Part shown: one piece after another, positions 1-11,100 of the stretch
How positions within the stretch are numbered: position 1 is the first letter of the stretch
Layout of the letters: each line of letters opens with the position of its first letter
NCBI GenBank assembly: GCA_947179155.2
Contig: OX359270.1
Span: 3,008,077 to 3,072,076 of the forward strand
DNA: 64,000 nucleotides
Source: Hedera helix
Taxonomy: Eukaryota > Streptophyta > Magnoliopsida > Apiales > Araliaceae
Direction: 5' to 3'
Notes under the pieces: generated by a model
Seen by the model: the letters and a program-made list of their open reading frames with translations, nothing else
Databases searched by the model: none
What the model was told of the DNA's origin: nothing
Position numbers and translations under genes: made by a program

Positions 1-137
1 CGTATGCTTTATTTTACATTATTGTTATCTCTATTATGATGTTATTTAAACAGTTGTATTTCATTAATTTATTGACTTGATATCTAAGAGCTAACTATAC
101 TGTATTTATAACAATTAGTCATAATAATTGAATTGAT

Positions 138-412
138 AAAGTTATTTGTTTATAATATAAAGTTAGGTGATTATTAGGTGATATGAAATGAATGGTGTAG
201 ATTAAAGTGTGAATTATTGTTGAATAATTGAATTGATTTGTTTATAATATAAAGTTAGGTGATTATTAGGTGATATGAAATGAATGGTGTAGATTAAAGT
301 GTGAATTATTGTTGAATAATTAAATTGATTTGTTTATAATATAAAGTTAGGTGATTATTAGGTGATATGAAATGAATGGTGTAGATTAAAGATAATATAA
401 TATTTGAAATGG
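138..412 (+). repeat. Three tandem copies of a 92-bp unit
   Basis: The motif AAGTTAGGTGATTATTAGG recurs at 160, 252 and 344, an exact 92-bp period, with almost no differences between copies. The third copy degenerates after about 400 and a partial fourth (ATGAATGGTGTAGATTAAA) follows. It sits in the U3-like part of the truncated LTR, where such repeats often act as enhancers; that role is inferred. Confidence 0.9.
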
Positions 413-810
413 ATGGTGTAGATTAAAAGATGATCTTTAAATGAATGGTTTAGATTAAATGAATGATAAGATTTTTGGCTATAAATAGAAGCCTTAACTT
501 AAGGATTTTTCATAAACTTCCTTACTTGTTCTTTCTTTCTCTCTCTAAATACTTCTTGTGAAAGTTCTCTCTAAGTGTGCTTAAGTCATCTTGAGTATTT
601 GTGAAGATCTATAAGTATACGTGTACTGTTCAAGTTAATCAACCTCATTTAAATCAATATCCAGTCACGTGTTGAGGTAAGGGATACCATCTTTTTCATC
701 TTCCATTATTCAAACATACTATGGTAAGGGATTATCATTATTTGATTCTCGATAATAATATTGTTTCTTCCTTACTCATAAGACGTGCCTTTTATTTCCA
801 TGTATTAAAT

Positions 811-1006
811 TGTGGGAATAACCTTACGGAGCGGATTGCCGCCTGTTGGTGAATAACCTTTCGTATTCATTCATTATTAATCTCTGAGAATAACCTTACA
901 GAGCGGATTGCCGCCTGTTTGGTGAATAACTCTTTGTACTCAAATTCTATTAAATTGTGGGAATAACCTTACGGAGCGGATTGCCGCCTGTTGGTGAATA
1001 ACCCTT
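811..1006 (+). repeat. Three tandem copies of a ~72-bp GC-richer unit
   Basis: The core AACCTTACGGAGCGGATTGC is found at about 820, 892 and 964, each followed by CGCCTGTTGGTGAATAAC. A shorter related phrase (GGTAAGGGAT) recurs at about 677, 724 and 1044. The GC content is distinctly higher than in the surroundings. It is part of the LTR 1-2200; function unknown. Confidence 0.88.
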
Positions 1007-2200
1007 TGTATTAATTTCCTTCACCTTTTGTTAATCAAACCTGCTACGGTAAGGGATATTATTTTCTTTCATACTCCTAAATCGAAATTTATTATGGAAC
1101 TATTGCTTCTATAATTCCTGAAAATATTATATGTTCCATAATAGTTGAACTTCATTATTTCAACTGAACCTTCCTATTTACGTGAACCTTTCTATTGAAT
1201 TGTAACCGTTATTCTGAACTGTGGATCTTGAATATCATTTTTAAATTTCACACCACATCATGTTGACAATTTGGACATTATTTGAATCTGTACAAAGTAA
1301 ACTTCCGATACTTATTGTTATCCTATTTCTTCTGTTCATCATTTATATCATTCTAATCATCCAAAAATCAAGCTGTTGTGAATATCTGTGGCCGGGGGCA
1401 CAGATGTGATATATTTGTTGAACAGATGATAGGTTAAAGGCGATATAATAGGTTAAAGGCGATACATCTGTTCGGTGTCTTTTATGGCACGTGGTGAATG
1501 TTCTCTTTGGCCCGTAGTGCAAAGATGAACTGTTGTTTGGTATGATTATGACCAAAGGCTGAATCTGGTATAATCATGACCGTTGGTGCTATATTGAATA
1601 TCTTTGGCCCGTAGTACAAAGATGAACTGTTGATGTGCATGATTATGATCAGGAACTGTGAATTTGTATTATCTTTACTAATGATATTTCAGATGATAAA
1701 AGTTGATGATGTTTTTCCTAAAAAGAGAACCGAGTGGACATTATAGTCTGCATTATTCTTCTAATAGATTACTCATTCCGCTGCTATTATTGATCTGAAC
1801 GTTGTTTAAGAATTTAACTGCAGTTTTTGATATAAACCTTGTAGTCTATTGTATTCTATCAAGAACTCAACTGTTGAAGACTAATGATAATTTATTCGTC
1901 ATTATCTTAGTCATGATATTCTTTACTGGGCTATTTGAGCTCACCCTTTCTTTTGTTCCATTGTTTTTCAACAGGAGATGAAAACATAACAGGGTCTAGC
2001 CGGGGAATGGAGTGAGGGTCCGAGGAATAGTTATCATAGTCTTCACGTTTTGTAAAATAGTGTGGCAATAATAGTGAAGACTTAGTTGTGTATTATTATA
2101 CACTGTATTGTTGTACGTTGTGCTTTGTTGTAATAATTTTGTTGTAGTCTTTTGACGACTCAAGTTTGGGCTGTGTGGGCCCAGATTTGGGGGCGTCACA

Positions 2201-2377
2201 TTCCTTTACCCTAATTTTCGGTGGAATGGAGGGAGGTGTTTGATGGCTATATATATATATCGTAGCACATCCGAATGTAAGGAGGGTATATGTATGAATG
2301 TTATATATTATATATTTAGTTTGGTCCAATTCGATAAGAGGTAGGAGTTATATTATATGCATGTATGTTTTACATGC

Positions 2378-2380
<3 letters not shown>
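2201..2380. other. Short unassigned spacer
   Basis: AT-rich sequence between the end of the first LTR and a long (TA)n tract. It could be the detached left part of the LTR that resumes at about 4112, but no match was seen that proves it. Confidence 0.4.

Positions 2381-2442
<62 letters not shown>
2381..2442. repeat. (TA)n microsatellite, left flank of the fold-back element
   Basis: About 31 uninterrupted TA units run directly up to the left terminus of the inverted-repeat element; a matching (TA)n tract lies at its right end. Confidence 0.95.
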
Positions 2443-2443
<1 letters not shown>

Positions 2444-4033
2444 GGGGAATGATCCATAGCAAGTGTTTGCTATGGACACTATTCCAGCAAATGCATGTTG
2501 AACCGTTGAAATAATGATTTTAATGGATAAGATGGAGTCTCACAGCTATCTAAGATAACAGGTAGGAAAAAAAATTCTCAGTCAACCCGTCATCTAAGAT
2601 AACGGATGGAAATGAAAAAAAAAGGAAAATTATTTTCACAACCCGTCATCTAAGATAACGGGTGAGAAATAAATTTTTTTTTTTTAAACTAACTTTAATA
2701 ACAATAACAATAAAAAAAAAAAAAAAAAAATTTACTCCACCCGATATCTTAGCTAGTGAGTGAAGTAAAAGTTGGTTTTTTTTTTGTGTGGTTGTTAAAG
2801 TAAAAAAAAAAAAACAAATTTTACTCCACCCGCTAGCTAACATGCCGGGTGGAGTAAAAAAAAAATTTTTTAAAATAAGTTTAACAACAACAACAACAAA
2901 ATCCACCACCCGGCATCTTAGCTAGCGGGTGGAGTAAAATTTTTTATTTTGTTTTAAACTAACTTTAACAATAAAAAATAAAAATAAAAAATCCTCCACC
3001 CGACATATTAGTTAGCGGGTGGAGTAATTTTTATTTTTTTTTTAAACCAACTTCAACAACAAAAACAAAAAAAATTCTTTACCCAGCATCTTAGTTAGCA
3101 GGTGGAGTGAATTTTTTTTTTTTTTATTTTTAAAAGCATCTTTAACATGCATTAAAAAAATAAAATTACAAAATGTCAAACACTACAACAACTTGATATT
3201 GCCATCAGTTGCTTTTTTTAAAAAAAAAATTATTTCTCTCCACCCGCTAACTAAGTTAACGGGTTGGAGGAGATTTTTTTTTTTTCCTTATCCATTTGGA
3301 GAGGATATAATAAAAAATAAAAAAAAAATTGAAGTTGGCGGATTTGGAGATTTTTTTTTTTTTTTGTTATTGTTAAAGTTAGTTTAAAAAAAAAATTACT
3401 CCACCTGCTAACTAAGATGTCGGGTGGAGGATTTTTTTATTTTTGTTGTTAAAAACTTAGTTTAAAAAAAAAAATTTACTCCACCCAACATCTTAGCTAG
3501 CGGGTGGAGTAATTTTTTTTTTTTTGTAATTTAACAACCACCGAAAAAAAAAAACAAACTTTTACTCCACCCGGCATCTTAGCTAGCGGGTGGAGTAAAT
3601 TTTTTTTTTTTTTTTTTTTTTTTTACTTTAACAACCTCAAAAACAAAAACAAAAAAAAAACTTTTACTCCACCCGTTAGCTAAGATGCCGGGTGGAGTAA
3701 AATTTTTTTTTTTTTTGTTATTGTTATTAAAGTTAGTTTTAAAAAAAAAATTATTATTTCTCACCCATTATCTTAGATGATGGGTTGTGAAAATAATTTT
3801 ATTTTTTTTTCATTCCCACCCACTATCTTAGATGACGAGTAGTGAATTTTTTTATTTTTTTTTCCATCCGCTATCTTAGATAACGGGTTGATTGAGAATT
3901 TTATTTTTTTTTCCTACCTGTTATCTTAGATAGCGGGTGGGACTCCATCTTATCCGTTAAAATCATTATTTCAACGGTTCAAGATGCATTTGCTGAAATA
4001 TTGTCCATAGTAAACGCTTGCTATGGATCATTC

Positions 4034-4036
<3 letters not shown>
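2444..4036. mobile_element. 1.6-kb fold-back element made of about 17 short palindromes
   Basis: The left end GGGGAATGATCCATAGCAAG is the reverse complement of the right end, and the pairing continues for more than 100 bp (e.g. the CAGCAAATGCAT and GATAAGATGGAGTC blocks). Inside, a palindromic unit of the type CTCCACCCGGCATCTTAGCT-AGCGGGTGGAG recurs about every 55-95 bp, separated by poly(A)/poly(T) runs and AAAGTTAGTTTAAA-like spacers. Variants near the ends read ATCTAAGATAACGGGT. No coding capacity. Both ends abut long (TA)n tracts, so TA is the apparent target. It is a non-autonomous DNA element; the superfamily is uncertain (a (TA)n-targeting 'Micron'-like or Tc1/mariner-type derivative fits the flanks, a CACTA-like subterminal repeat layout fits the interior). 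Confidence 0.85.

Positions 4037-4111
<75 letters not shown>
4037..4111. repeat. (TA)n microsatellite, right flank of the fold-back element
   Basis: About 37 TA units directly follow the right terminus ATCATTCCCC. Frames through it give the YIYIYI peptide and are not genes. Confidence 0.95.
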
Positions 4112-4114
<3 letters not shown>

Positions 4115-6651
4115 CCTAGTTTCGGGAAGGGGATGTATTTTATTCCTAGCATGCTAGTTTTATTCCTCCCAGGCTACATCTGTACCGGTGACTGCATTTA
4201 ACCTAAAAAGACCTTCTACTTAAAACAAGAGAGCTCTAAAGTAAAGGAGGATCTCAGTTTTGGGCGGAGAAGAAAAGAAGCAAACGAACTATTTTTAGTG
4301 CATCAGTCCGTGTGAGATGAACATACGGAGGACATAGGGAGAAGAGAGAGAGAGCTCCGGCAGAGAAGACGAAGAAAACATCAATTTTTTTTAAACTACT
4401 AGAACAACCAAAGAGCAAAATTAGGCACCAAGGTTTAAAAGTACTTCCTCTTTACTTCCTTAAATTAGTGTGTGTTCATAGTTTGTTAATCTTATTATTT
4501 TATGAAATGGTTGTTGTGGAAGGATATGTTTGTAATTGGGAACCATGAAGGGTTCAAGGGGATATAAGGATGAATGTGTGTATGGAGATTGATGATCTAT
4601 GTTTATTTTTTACAAAAAAATGAGTTTTAAAAGATTTCACGCAATGTGTTTGTAATAATGCATCAAAGAAAATTTTAGTTTAAAACATGAAAATGATAAC
4701 TTTATTCAAAACAAATTACATATTTATGTTCATGAGATGATGGGGAACTGATCTGGGTAGAAAAGCAACGAAAACTCACGGAAAATTTATTTGGATCGCC
4801 GGAGAAGATGACCGAAAAGTTGTCACCGGCGAACTTTTCGACGGAACTATTTCTGCTATTTTTCAGTCTGAATTTGAAGAAATTTTGTACCAAAAAGTTG
4901 TAGAGAATTAAATTTCATGTGAAATGGACATAAAATTCGTAATTTTTGGACAAGCAGTTTGTTTTCTATGAATTTTTAAAATTTCAGTATTTTGAAAATT
5001 AAAAGTAATTACCAGAAATTCATTTTTAGCTGAAATATTTTTACGGTAATCTTATAATATTATTTAAGAATTTCTGAAAATGTTCGGTGAATTATTGAAG
5101 AGCATAGGTATTTATTATATTTTAAAGTCATTTAAAGTTAGCTAAAAATGGTGGAAATTCATAGAAAATTTTATGAATGGATGAAAATTATGAAACTTGG
5201 TGAAAAATCTTATAATAATATAAGATAAATATTGGTGGTGTTTTGAGGATATAAAAGTATGTTGAGTTATTATTTTTATTTTTAAGTTATTAAATGATAA
5301 TTTTTATAAATAGAAATAATTATAGAAAATTGTCGGATAATCCAAAAAATGTAAAAATTGGTTGGACAGCCTACAATCATATTCTAAAGACTTTAGAATA
5401 TCTAGTGGACTTGTGAGGTATTGGAATGTTATGGATCATATGTTGACTGATTAATGAATGTAAATAGTTAAGTAACAAATGAATTACAACATTATTAAAA
5501 AAACTAGTACATTAATTTACAAGAATGTTAATTCTCAAACGGGATTATTGATTATGTTGTAACCCGAGCTATGATATATAAGTTATACATTGGATGTTTG
5601 GTACGCGTAAAGCGATAAGCGAAAACAAATGCAAGTTTTTCAGTCCTATTTGTTATTTGTAAACTTGATATTGATTATGTGCGATCAGTGTTGAATCATA
5701 ATGAATTCGTTCTGAGCATGTGGAAATACGTGATTGGTAATATAATGCTATATGATTTGTTAAAGCCAAATTATGACTAAATTTAATTGGGTTATGGAAA
5801 CTCAATTTACTTGTAATATGCGATATGTGAACAACGATGTGTTGATAAAGCCTGATGTGTGATTTATATACAATGCATAATAAACTAGAAGCATGTATAT
5901 AGAATTGTAAGGTATGCAAACTATACAGCATGTATGCAATGTGATTTATGTGAAGCATGAAAGGTGATTATTATTAGACTTACTGAGTCGTCGCGCTCAT
6001 TCCTGCAATAAATTTTATAGTTATAGATCGAGGCGTTGAACCTGGTTACCAAGAGAAAATGTTGTTGTTTTCTTTAGTTGAATTGTGCTAAGTCAAAACG
6101 ACTTACTATATCCCAACGGTACTAGTTGTGATAAACTTTGAGGTTTGCGAATTAAAGTTATTCGTTTTGGAAACTAGTTCGTAAATATTATATTTGTTGT
6201 TGTAAGAAAATAGTATGCGGTTGAGGTATTATATTATAAATGATGTACATTACGTAGATGACTTACTACATTGAGAAGTTGAGTTGTTGTTTTGAGAATT
6301 CAGTTTATTATATTTAAACTGTCTATGTTATACCAAAGTGTATAAAAGAAATAGTTTCATGATGTAGTTAAAGATTTATATTCAAAGTTAATGTATTAAA
6401 AATTAATTATAGAACGTATGATTCTAAAAAGTAAAGGCGATTTATAAAGGTTGCGATTTTGGAACCCAAAACTTATAAAGTTTTAATATCTATATTGATA
6501 TTGAATATTATTGAATGTTGTTATAAAAAGTATTTTTAAAATTCACGAAATTTATCGATTATACTATTGATTATAATGTGAAAGTTAGAATAAAGTCAGA
6601 TCGTGAGTACCGAACCCGTGGTTCAAGAGACCCGGATTTGGGAGCATCACA
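4112..6651 (+). mobile_element. 5'-truncated long LTR fragment
   Basis: The order of landmarks matches the solo LTR at 8132-13421: a purine-rich leader (4340-4375), an 'accatgaagggttcaagggg' stretch near 4543 like the one near 10872, a 'TTACTGAGTCGTCGCGCTCA' stretch at 5980 like the 12783 motif, and a terminus CGGATTTGGGAGCATCACA ending at 6651. Its U3 part is missing; the fold-back and (TA)n lie where it should start. No PBS follows 6651, so this is a 3' or solo LTR. Relationship by layout is inference. Confidence 0.55.
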
Positions 6652-6748
6652 CGAGGATTAGCTTTAGGGGTTCTCCCTATGAAGGCAGTTGGTTTATGTC
6701 GGTGTTGTAGATGTAGAACCAGCCTGGGTGCCATCCTTTGTTGATTGT
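6652..6748. other. Host sequence between two insertions
   Basis: A 97-bp remnant that continues after the 1.2-kb insertion at 7973. Nothing recognisable in it. Confidence 0.4.
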
Positions 6749-7972
6749 TGTCCAATTTATATATGGTCAATTCGCGCAAGTATACACGGTCAATCAAGTA
6801 ATATAGAAGTAAAAAGGATGTCGAACCCATAGGGAACGGATAACAATTATTCTAATTATCACGCAATTATCAATTTAAATCTAACTTAAACGAGTAACAA
6901 TTTTAATTATGAAAATATTAAATACTAACTAACCAGAGTTGATTTTCAGATATTTTAAAACTTAGGATTACAACTTCCCCAATTGATTACAATAATCTCT
7001 TCATCTTATTTTCAATTGATTAATTCTCATGAGTTGTTAACGGAGATTGCCTATCTATTTATTAACTTTATTCAATAGATAATAAAAAGATCTAATCCAC
7101 TTACCTTGCTACTATTCGTCCAATATAAACTTGAATTAAACTCATTACGAACAAACTCTCCACCACGTTACATATGGCACGTAGGTATTATCATCCTATG
7201 CACTATTATGCTATTCTCTTAAGAAGAATCAACAAGTTCATATGTTATTATATCCCGATCTAATCTTAGATTCCTTTCTCAATTACATCTAAGATATCCG
7301 ATTAACTGCTGCGCACACAATTAATAAATTCAAGCATAAGACATAATAAACAACTCAAGTAGAATCAATAACTGAAAATAAGTATGAATTAATTAACGTA
7401 AACCAGAAGGGTCCATTGAAATCCTAATTGAATGTTTAGTTCATCAAAGTCAAATAAGAAACCATCATCATAATTATAACTAACATTCAGAAGTTCAAGA
7501 TAATGAGATAAAAAGAGAAAAAGAATGAAACTCTATAGCCTCTCTTGTCTGCAATCCGAATCCTCTGAAGCTTGTCAATGCACGTGAATGGAGGCTCTCA
7601 CTGATCTTCCGTATCCTCCTTGTACAACCCACACCTCCATCTATATACTAGTAATCCCCAAGTAGGGTTTTAAGCGTCCAAAATCGATTAGGAAACTCAA
7701 ATCTTCAGTAAAACGCGTAACTGCCCGACAAAATCTGCGACTCAGCGCTGCCAGCTCTGACCGTAGCACTATTCCAGCGCTGCCAGCTCTGGCCCTTTTC
7801 CCAGAAATTACAAAATTGCCATTTACACCTCGAACATGCCTGTTTTGCCCCTTTTTCACCTTGCTGCAGAAAATAGACATAAATGCGAATAAAATGTACT
7901 AAAAAGACTTTAAAGACAACCAAATATTAAGCCTAAACATATCTAAATCATAGGTATAAAACCTACTCATCA
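6749..7972. mobile_element. 1.2-kb non-coding element with an 8-10 bp TSD
   Basis: TTGATTGTTG occurs at 6741-6750 and again at 7973-7982, exactly bracketing the block. If the TSD is the 8-bp TTGATTGT, the element runs TGTCCAATTTAT...CCTACTCATCA. The interior holds phrases common in dispersed plant repeats (CGCAAGTATACACGGTCAA, AAGTAATATAGAAG near 6775-6815). No terminal inverted repeat and no transposase frame. A non-TIR Mutator-like derivative is the best guess from TSD size; an atypical retroelement is possible. Confidence 0.7.
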
Positions 7973-8131
7973 TTGATTGTTGGGGTTTGCATCCAAACTC
8001 GGTGACCGGAGATTTTATTTATATTAGACATCGAAAGCTATGTTCCCTTGATTTAGGAAGGGAAAATATAGAGAAGAATAAGTCATTGGAAAGGGTAATC
8101 TTGAGATCGTGGTAAAATGTAATGAAGCAGA

Positions 8132-11100
8132 TATAATATCCCGGATATTTCACAAGATTTTTAAATAAGATCTTAGATGATGAAATAAAGATTGAAGTTT
8201 AAAACTTAGATTTGAAGAAGTGAAAGGTGTAAAAAATGAGTAAATATTTTACCCTAATCTTTGTGTTATGATTTAAATGTGAGTAAATGTAGGTTTTAAA
8301 ATTTTAAAACCTAAAATTTGATTATTATGTATACTTGGAGGTATATTAATAATAAGGTAATATAATACCTTTAAAGCTCGATGAATGTATTTGACTAAAA
8401 GAGATATTGTAAGAAATTTTGATATGATGTATGTGAAAATTTTATTAAGAAAATAAATTTTCATTTGGGAGACATTTTTTAAGTTAACATGAAGGTGTAT
8501 ATGTATAAATACGTATATACTTGGAGGTGTGCTAATTATATTTTAGCCGAACGTGATAAATAATTAACTTAATTAATCATCAAGAACATTGTAAAGCTTA
8601 ATCTATTAATTAAACAAGCTTATGAAAGTTAAACGTTGAATGGTAAATTAAGATAGCCCAAATTAGTAAATTATGAAGAGATAAGCTAGGTATTGTGGTG
8701 GCAATTAAACTTAAACCCAACCTAGTAGCTAAGTGTTAGAAATTAAATAATAGTGCAAAATGGATTAAGATTATAGCGAGTTAAATTAATATATATGGCA
8801 AGCCATATGAATATGGTGAGCAAGCCTAAACATTTAATAATTGTAAGACTTGTATATATGGCCAAGTAATTAATGTGGTACTTTAAAATTAAGAATGAAC
8901 CCCGTGTGGCTGTGATTACGTGGAATAACGGTGTGAAGAGAATGAAGTAAATGTATACCCAGTAACACGAGTATACTTACATGTGTGAAGGCAAGTAAAT
9001 AAATCAAAATGTCAAAAAATGACCAAAAATGGTTAAATAGTCAAACTATGACTAAAGAAAAAGAAAGTTAAGTAAAATCCCAATTTTGGAGTTCAAAAGA
9101 GAATTTGGAGACGCAGACTAAGCTGTTGAGTTCTGAATGTCGAATTTAACAAAGAAATATAGTAAACACAATTTGGTGTCATAGTTGACTTTTGGTCAAA
9201 GTCAACAGTTTGACTTATAAATGTAAAAAGTCAAAGTTTTAGTTTGTAGAAGAATTTGAAGAAACAGACTTCACCGTTACAACAGAAACGTCGAATTTAG
9301 TAAGTATAGACTGTAAATACGATAGTATTCCGGTTGACTTTTTGGTCAAAGTTGACCGTTTGACTTTTTGGAGTAAAAGGTCAAACTTGAAGTTTAGAAA
9401 TGAATTTAGAGAAACGGATGTCACCATGACGACGGGAATGTCGAAATTAGTAAGAAATGACTGTAATATTGAAAATTTAATTTTCGGGTTAAAAAGTCAA
9501 AAGAGCGGGTCAACTAATTAAAAATAGGACCCAAATAAGGAAATAAGCCTACATATTTTTAAGTGAGCCAACTAGAGAATCATATTTTTAGGGGTGGAGA
9601 ATTATTTGAAACCACTTATTTCTTATCTTGAAAATCCTATTTTTTCTTTTTTACCATCCATTCCTTATCCAAACTCCTTAAGTTATTTCATTTATTTAAC
9701 TAAGACAAGACCAAGGCTTGGACACTTAATTTTCACGTTTCCAGCAGAAATTTGGAGAGAGGGAGAGCTGAGCATGACTCTCTGCAATGAGAAGAAGAAA
9801 AGAGGGAGACAGGAGGCTACCATGGAAGCTTAAATAGGAGAGCTTGATAATCAAAGTCTACTCCTATCAAAGTATTCTTAACACCCATTCTATCTTCTTC
9901 TACCTTACAAAACCAAGTAAGCAAGCTATCAAACCACTACTCTACCACACCCGTGGCTGGATAATAGAGAGAGAGAGAGAGGGCTGAAGTACAGCCATGA
10001 AAGCAAGGAGTTGGAGCAAGCAAGGAGAAGAAGAAGAAGAAGAAAGCTAAAGCTAGAGAAGGTATAATTAAACCCTTGTTTAATACGTTGGGTATTTTGG
10101 TGTAGATATTATGTTTTATGAAATTGATGAAAGTAGTTCATGATTAAACTTCTATGTAATGATCTAAATATGGATTAACATGAATCAAGTAAAATGATTC
10201 AAGGAAAGAAGTAAAATGAAAGAGAAAGAAGTAGAACATTCTCCTTAAAAGGAAAAACAGAATCTGTTTTTCCTTTAGGCATATCTCTTTGTGTATAATG
10301 AGTTAGAAGGTGAGCCATATATTAAATTAAAGGTATGGAAGTAAGCTAAACACAAAAATTGGAAGCACACTAAAATTTCATGTGGTTTGCTCGTAATGAC
10401 AGTTTGAGTCAGACTAGTTCGAAGCAAAAGTAGTCTGGTGAAGACTAAAAATCTGCTACTGTTTTGGACTTTGTAAAAATTGTATAAAATCGTGTGTTTG
10501 GAATTTAAAGTTGGTGTGAACTGTGAAGTTATAGATATTGAAGGTTTCTAGAAGTACTTGCGAGATTGAGCCATTTTATGGAGCAGAGCATTTTTGAAAA
10601 AAATAATTTTGTAAGATTGTCCAGAAAATTTTGGTTGTGAAAACATTGAAATCTGTTTTGTTTGGAGAAGCGGGTGAAGTTAAGGCCTATACAAGATTAA
10701 AGTAGACTTAATAAGCTTTAATTTGATATAAGAATGAACAAAAACGGACTTGTAACAAAGAGATTGTGATAAAAACAACTATAGTGTTTGTTAAAGTGAA
10801 AATTGTGAAAACGAGTTCTATAGTTCGGTTTGAATTAAAATTTTGGTTGATGATATATTTTGACATGTTGGGGACCATGATGGGTCCAAATGGTGTAAGG
10901 TTGGAACATGGCTTATGGATATGTATTTATGGATAATATTGTGATGAGTTAATATTATGCACACTAGGTGCTTGTTAAAATGCATAAGAGTAAAATATTT
11001 TCTAAACATTGATATTTAAAGGGTCTAAGTAATGGTGTTATGTGCTTTGAGTAATATATAGCTTGCTAGATTCAAATGAGGTGTAAAAAAAAAAACGTTT

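Larger units (their letters stand above)
1..2200 (+). mobile_element. LTR fragment of a Ty3/gypsy-type retrotransposon, cut by the window edge
   Basis: No coding frame is visible. The right end at 2189-2200 reads GGGGCGTCACA, the CA-ending terminus usual for long chromovirus-type LTRs, and 500-600 looks like a leader (short TATA-like stretch, CT-rich tract). Two internal tandem-repeat blocks lie in it. Its body resembles the right halves of the LTRs ending at 6651 and 13421 (a 'ctg ggc ... gctcac' type motif about 200-700 bp before the end). The left end lies outside the window, so size and TSD cannot be read. Assignment to gypsy is inference from the terminus and style, not from a protein domain. 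Confidence 0.55.

Noticed and set aside
811..1006. Repeat-spacer look of the GGATTGCCGCCTG units
   Set aside because: Only three copies with partly similar spacers inside an LTR; a tandem repeat is enough to explain it.
2646..3764. Regularly spaced palindromic repeats that resemble a CRISPR array at first sight
   Set aside because: Units are inverted rather than direct, spacers are A/T tracts and not unique sequences, and the host is a plant; it is a fold-back transposon.
4001..4201. Frame with a YIYIYI peptide
   Set aside because: Translation of (TA)n.
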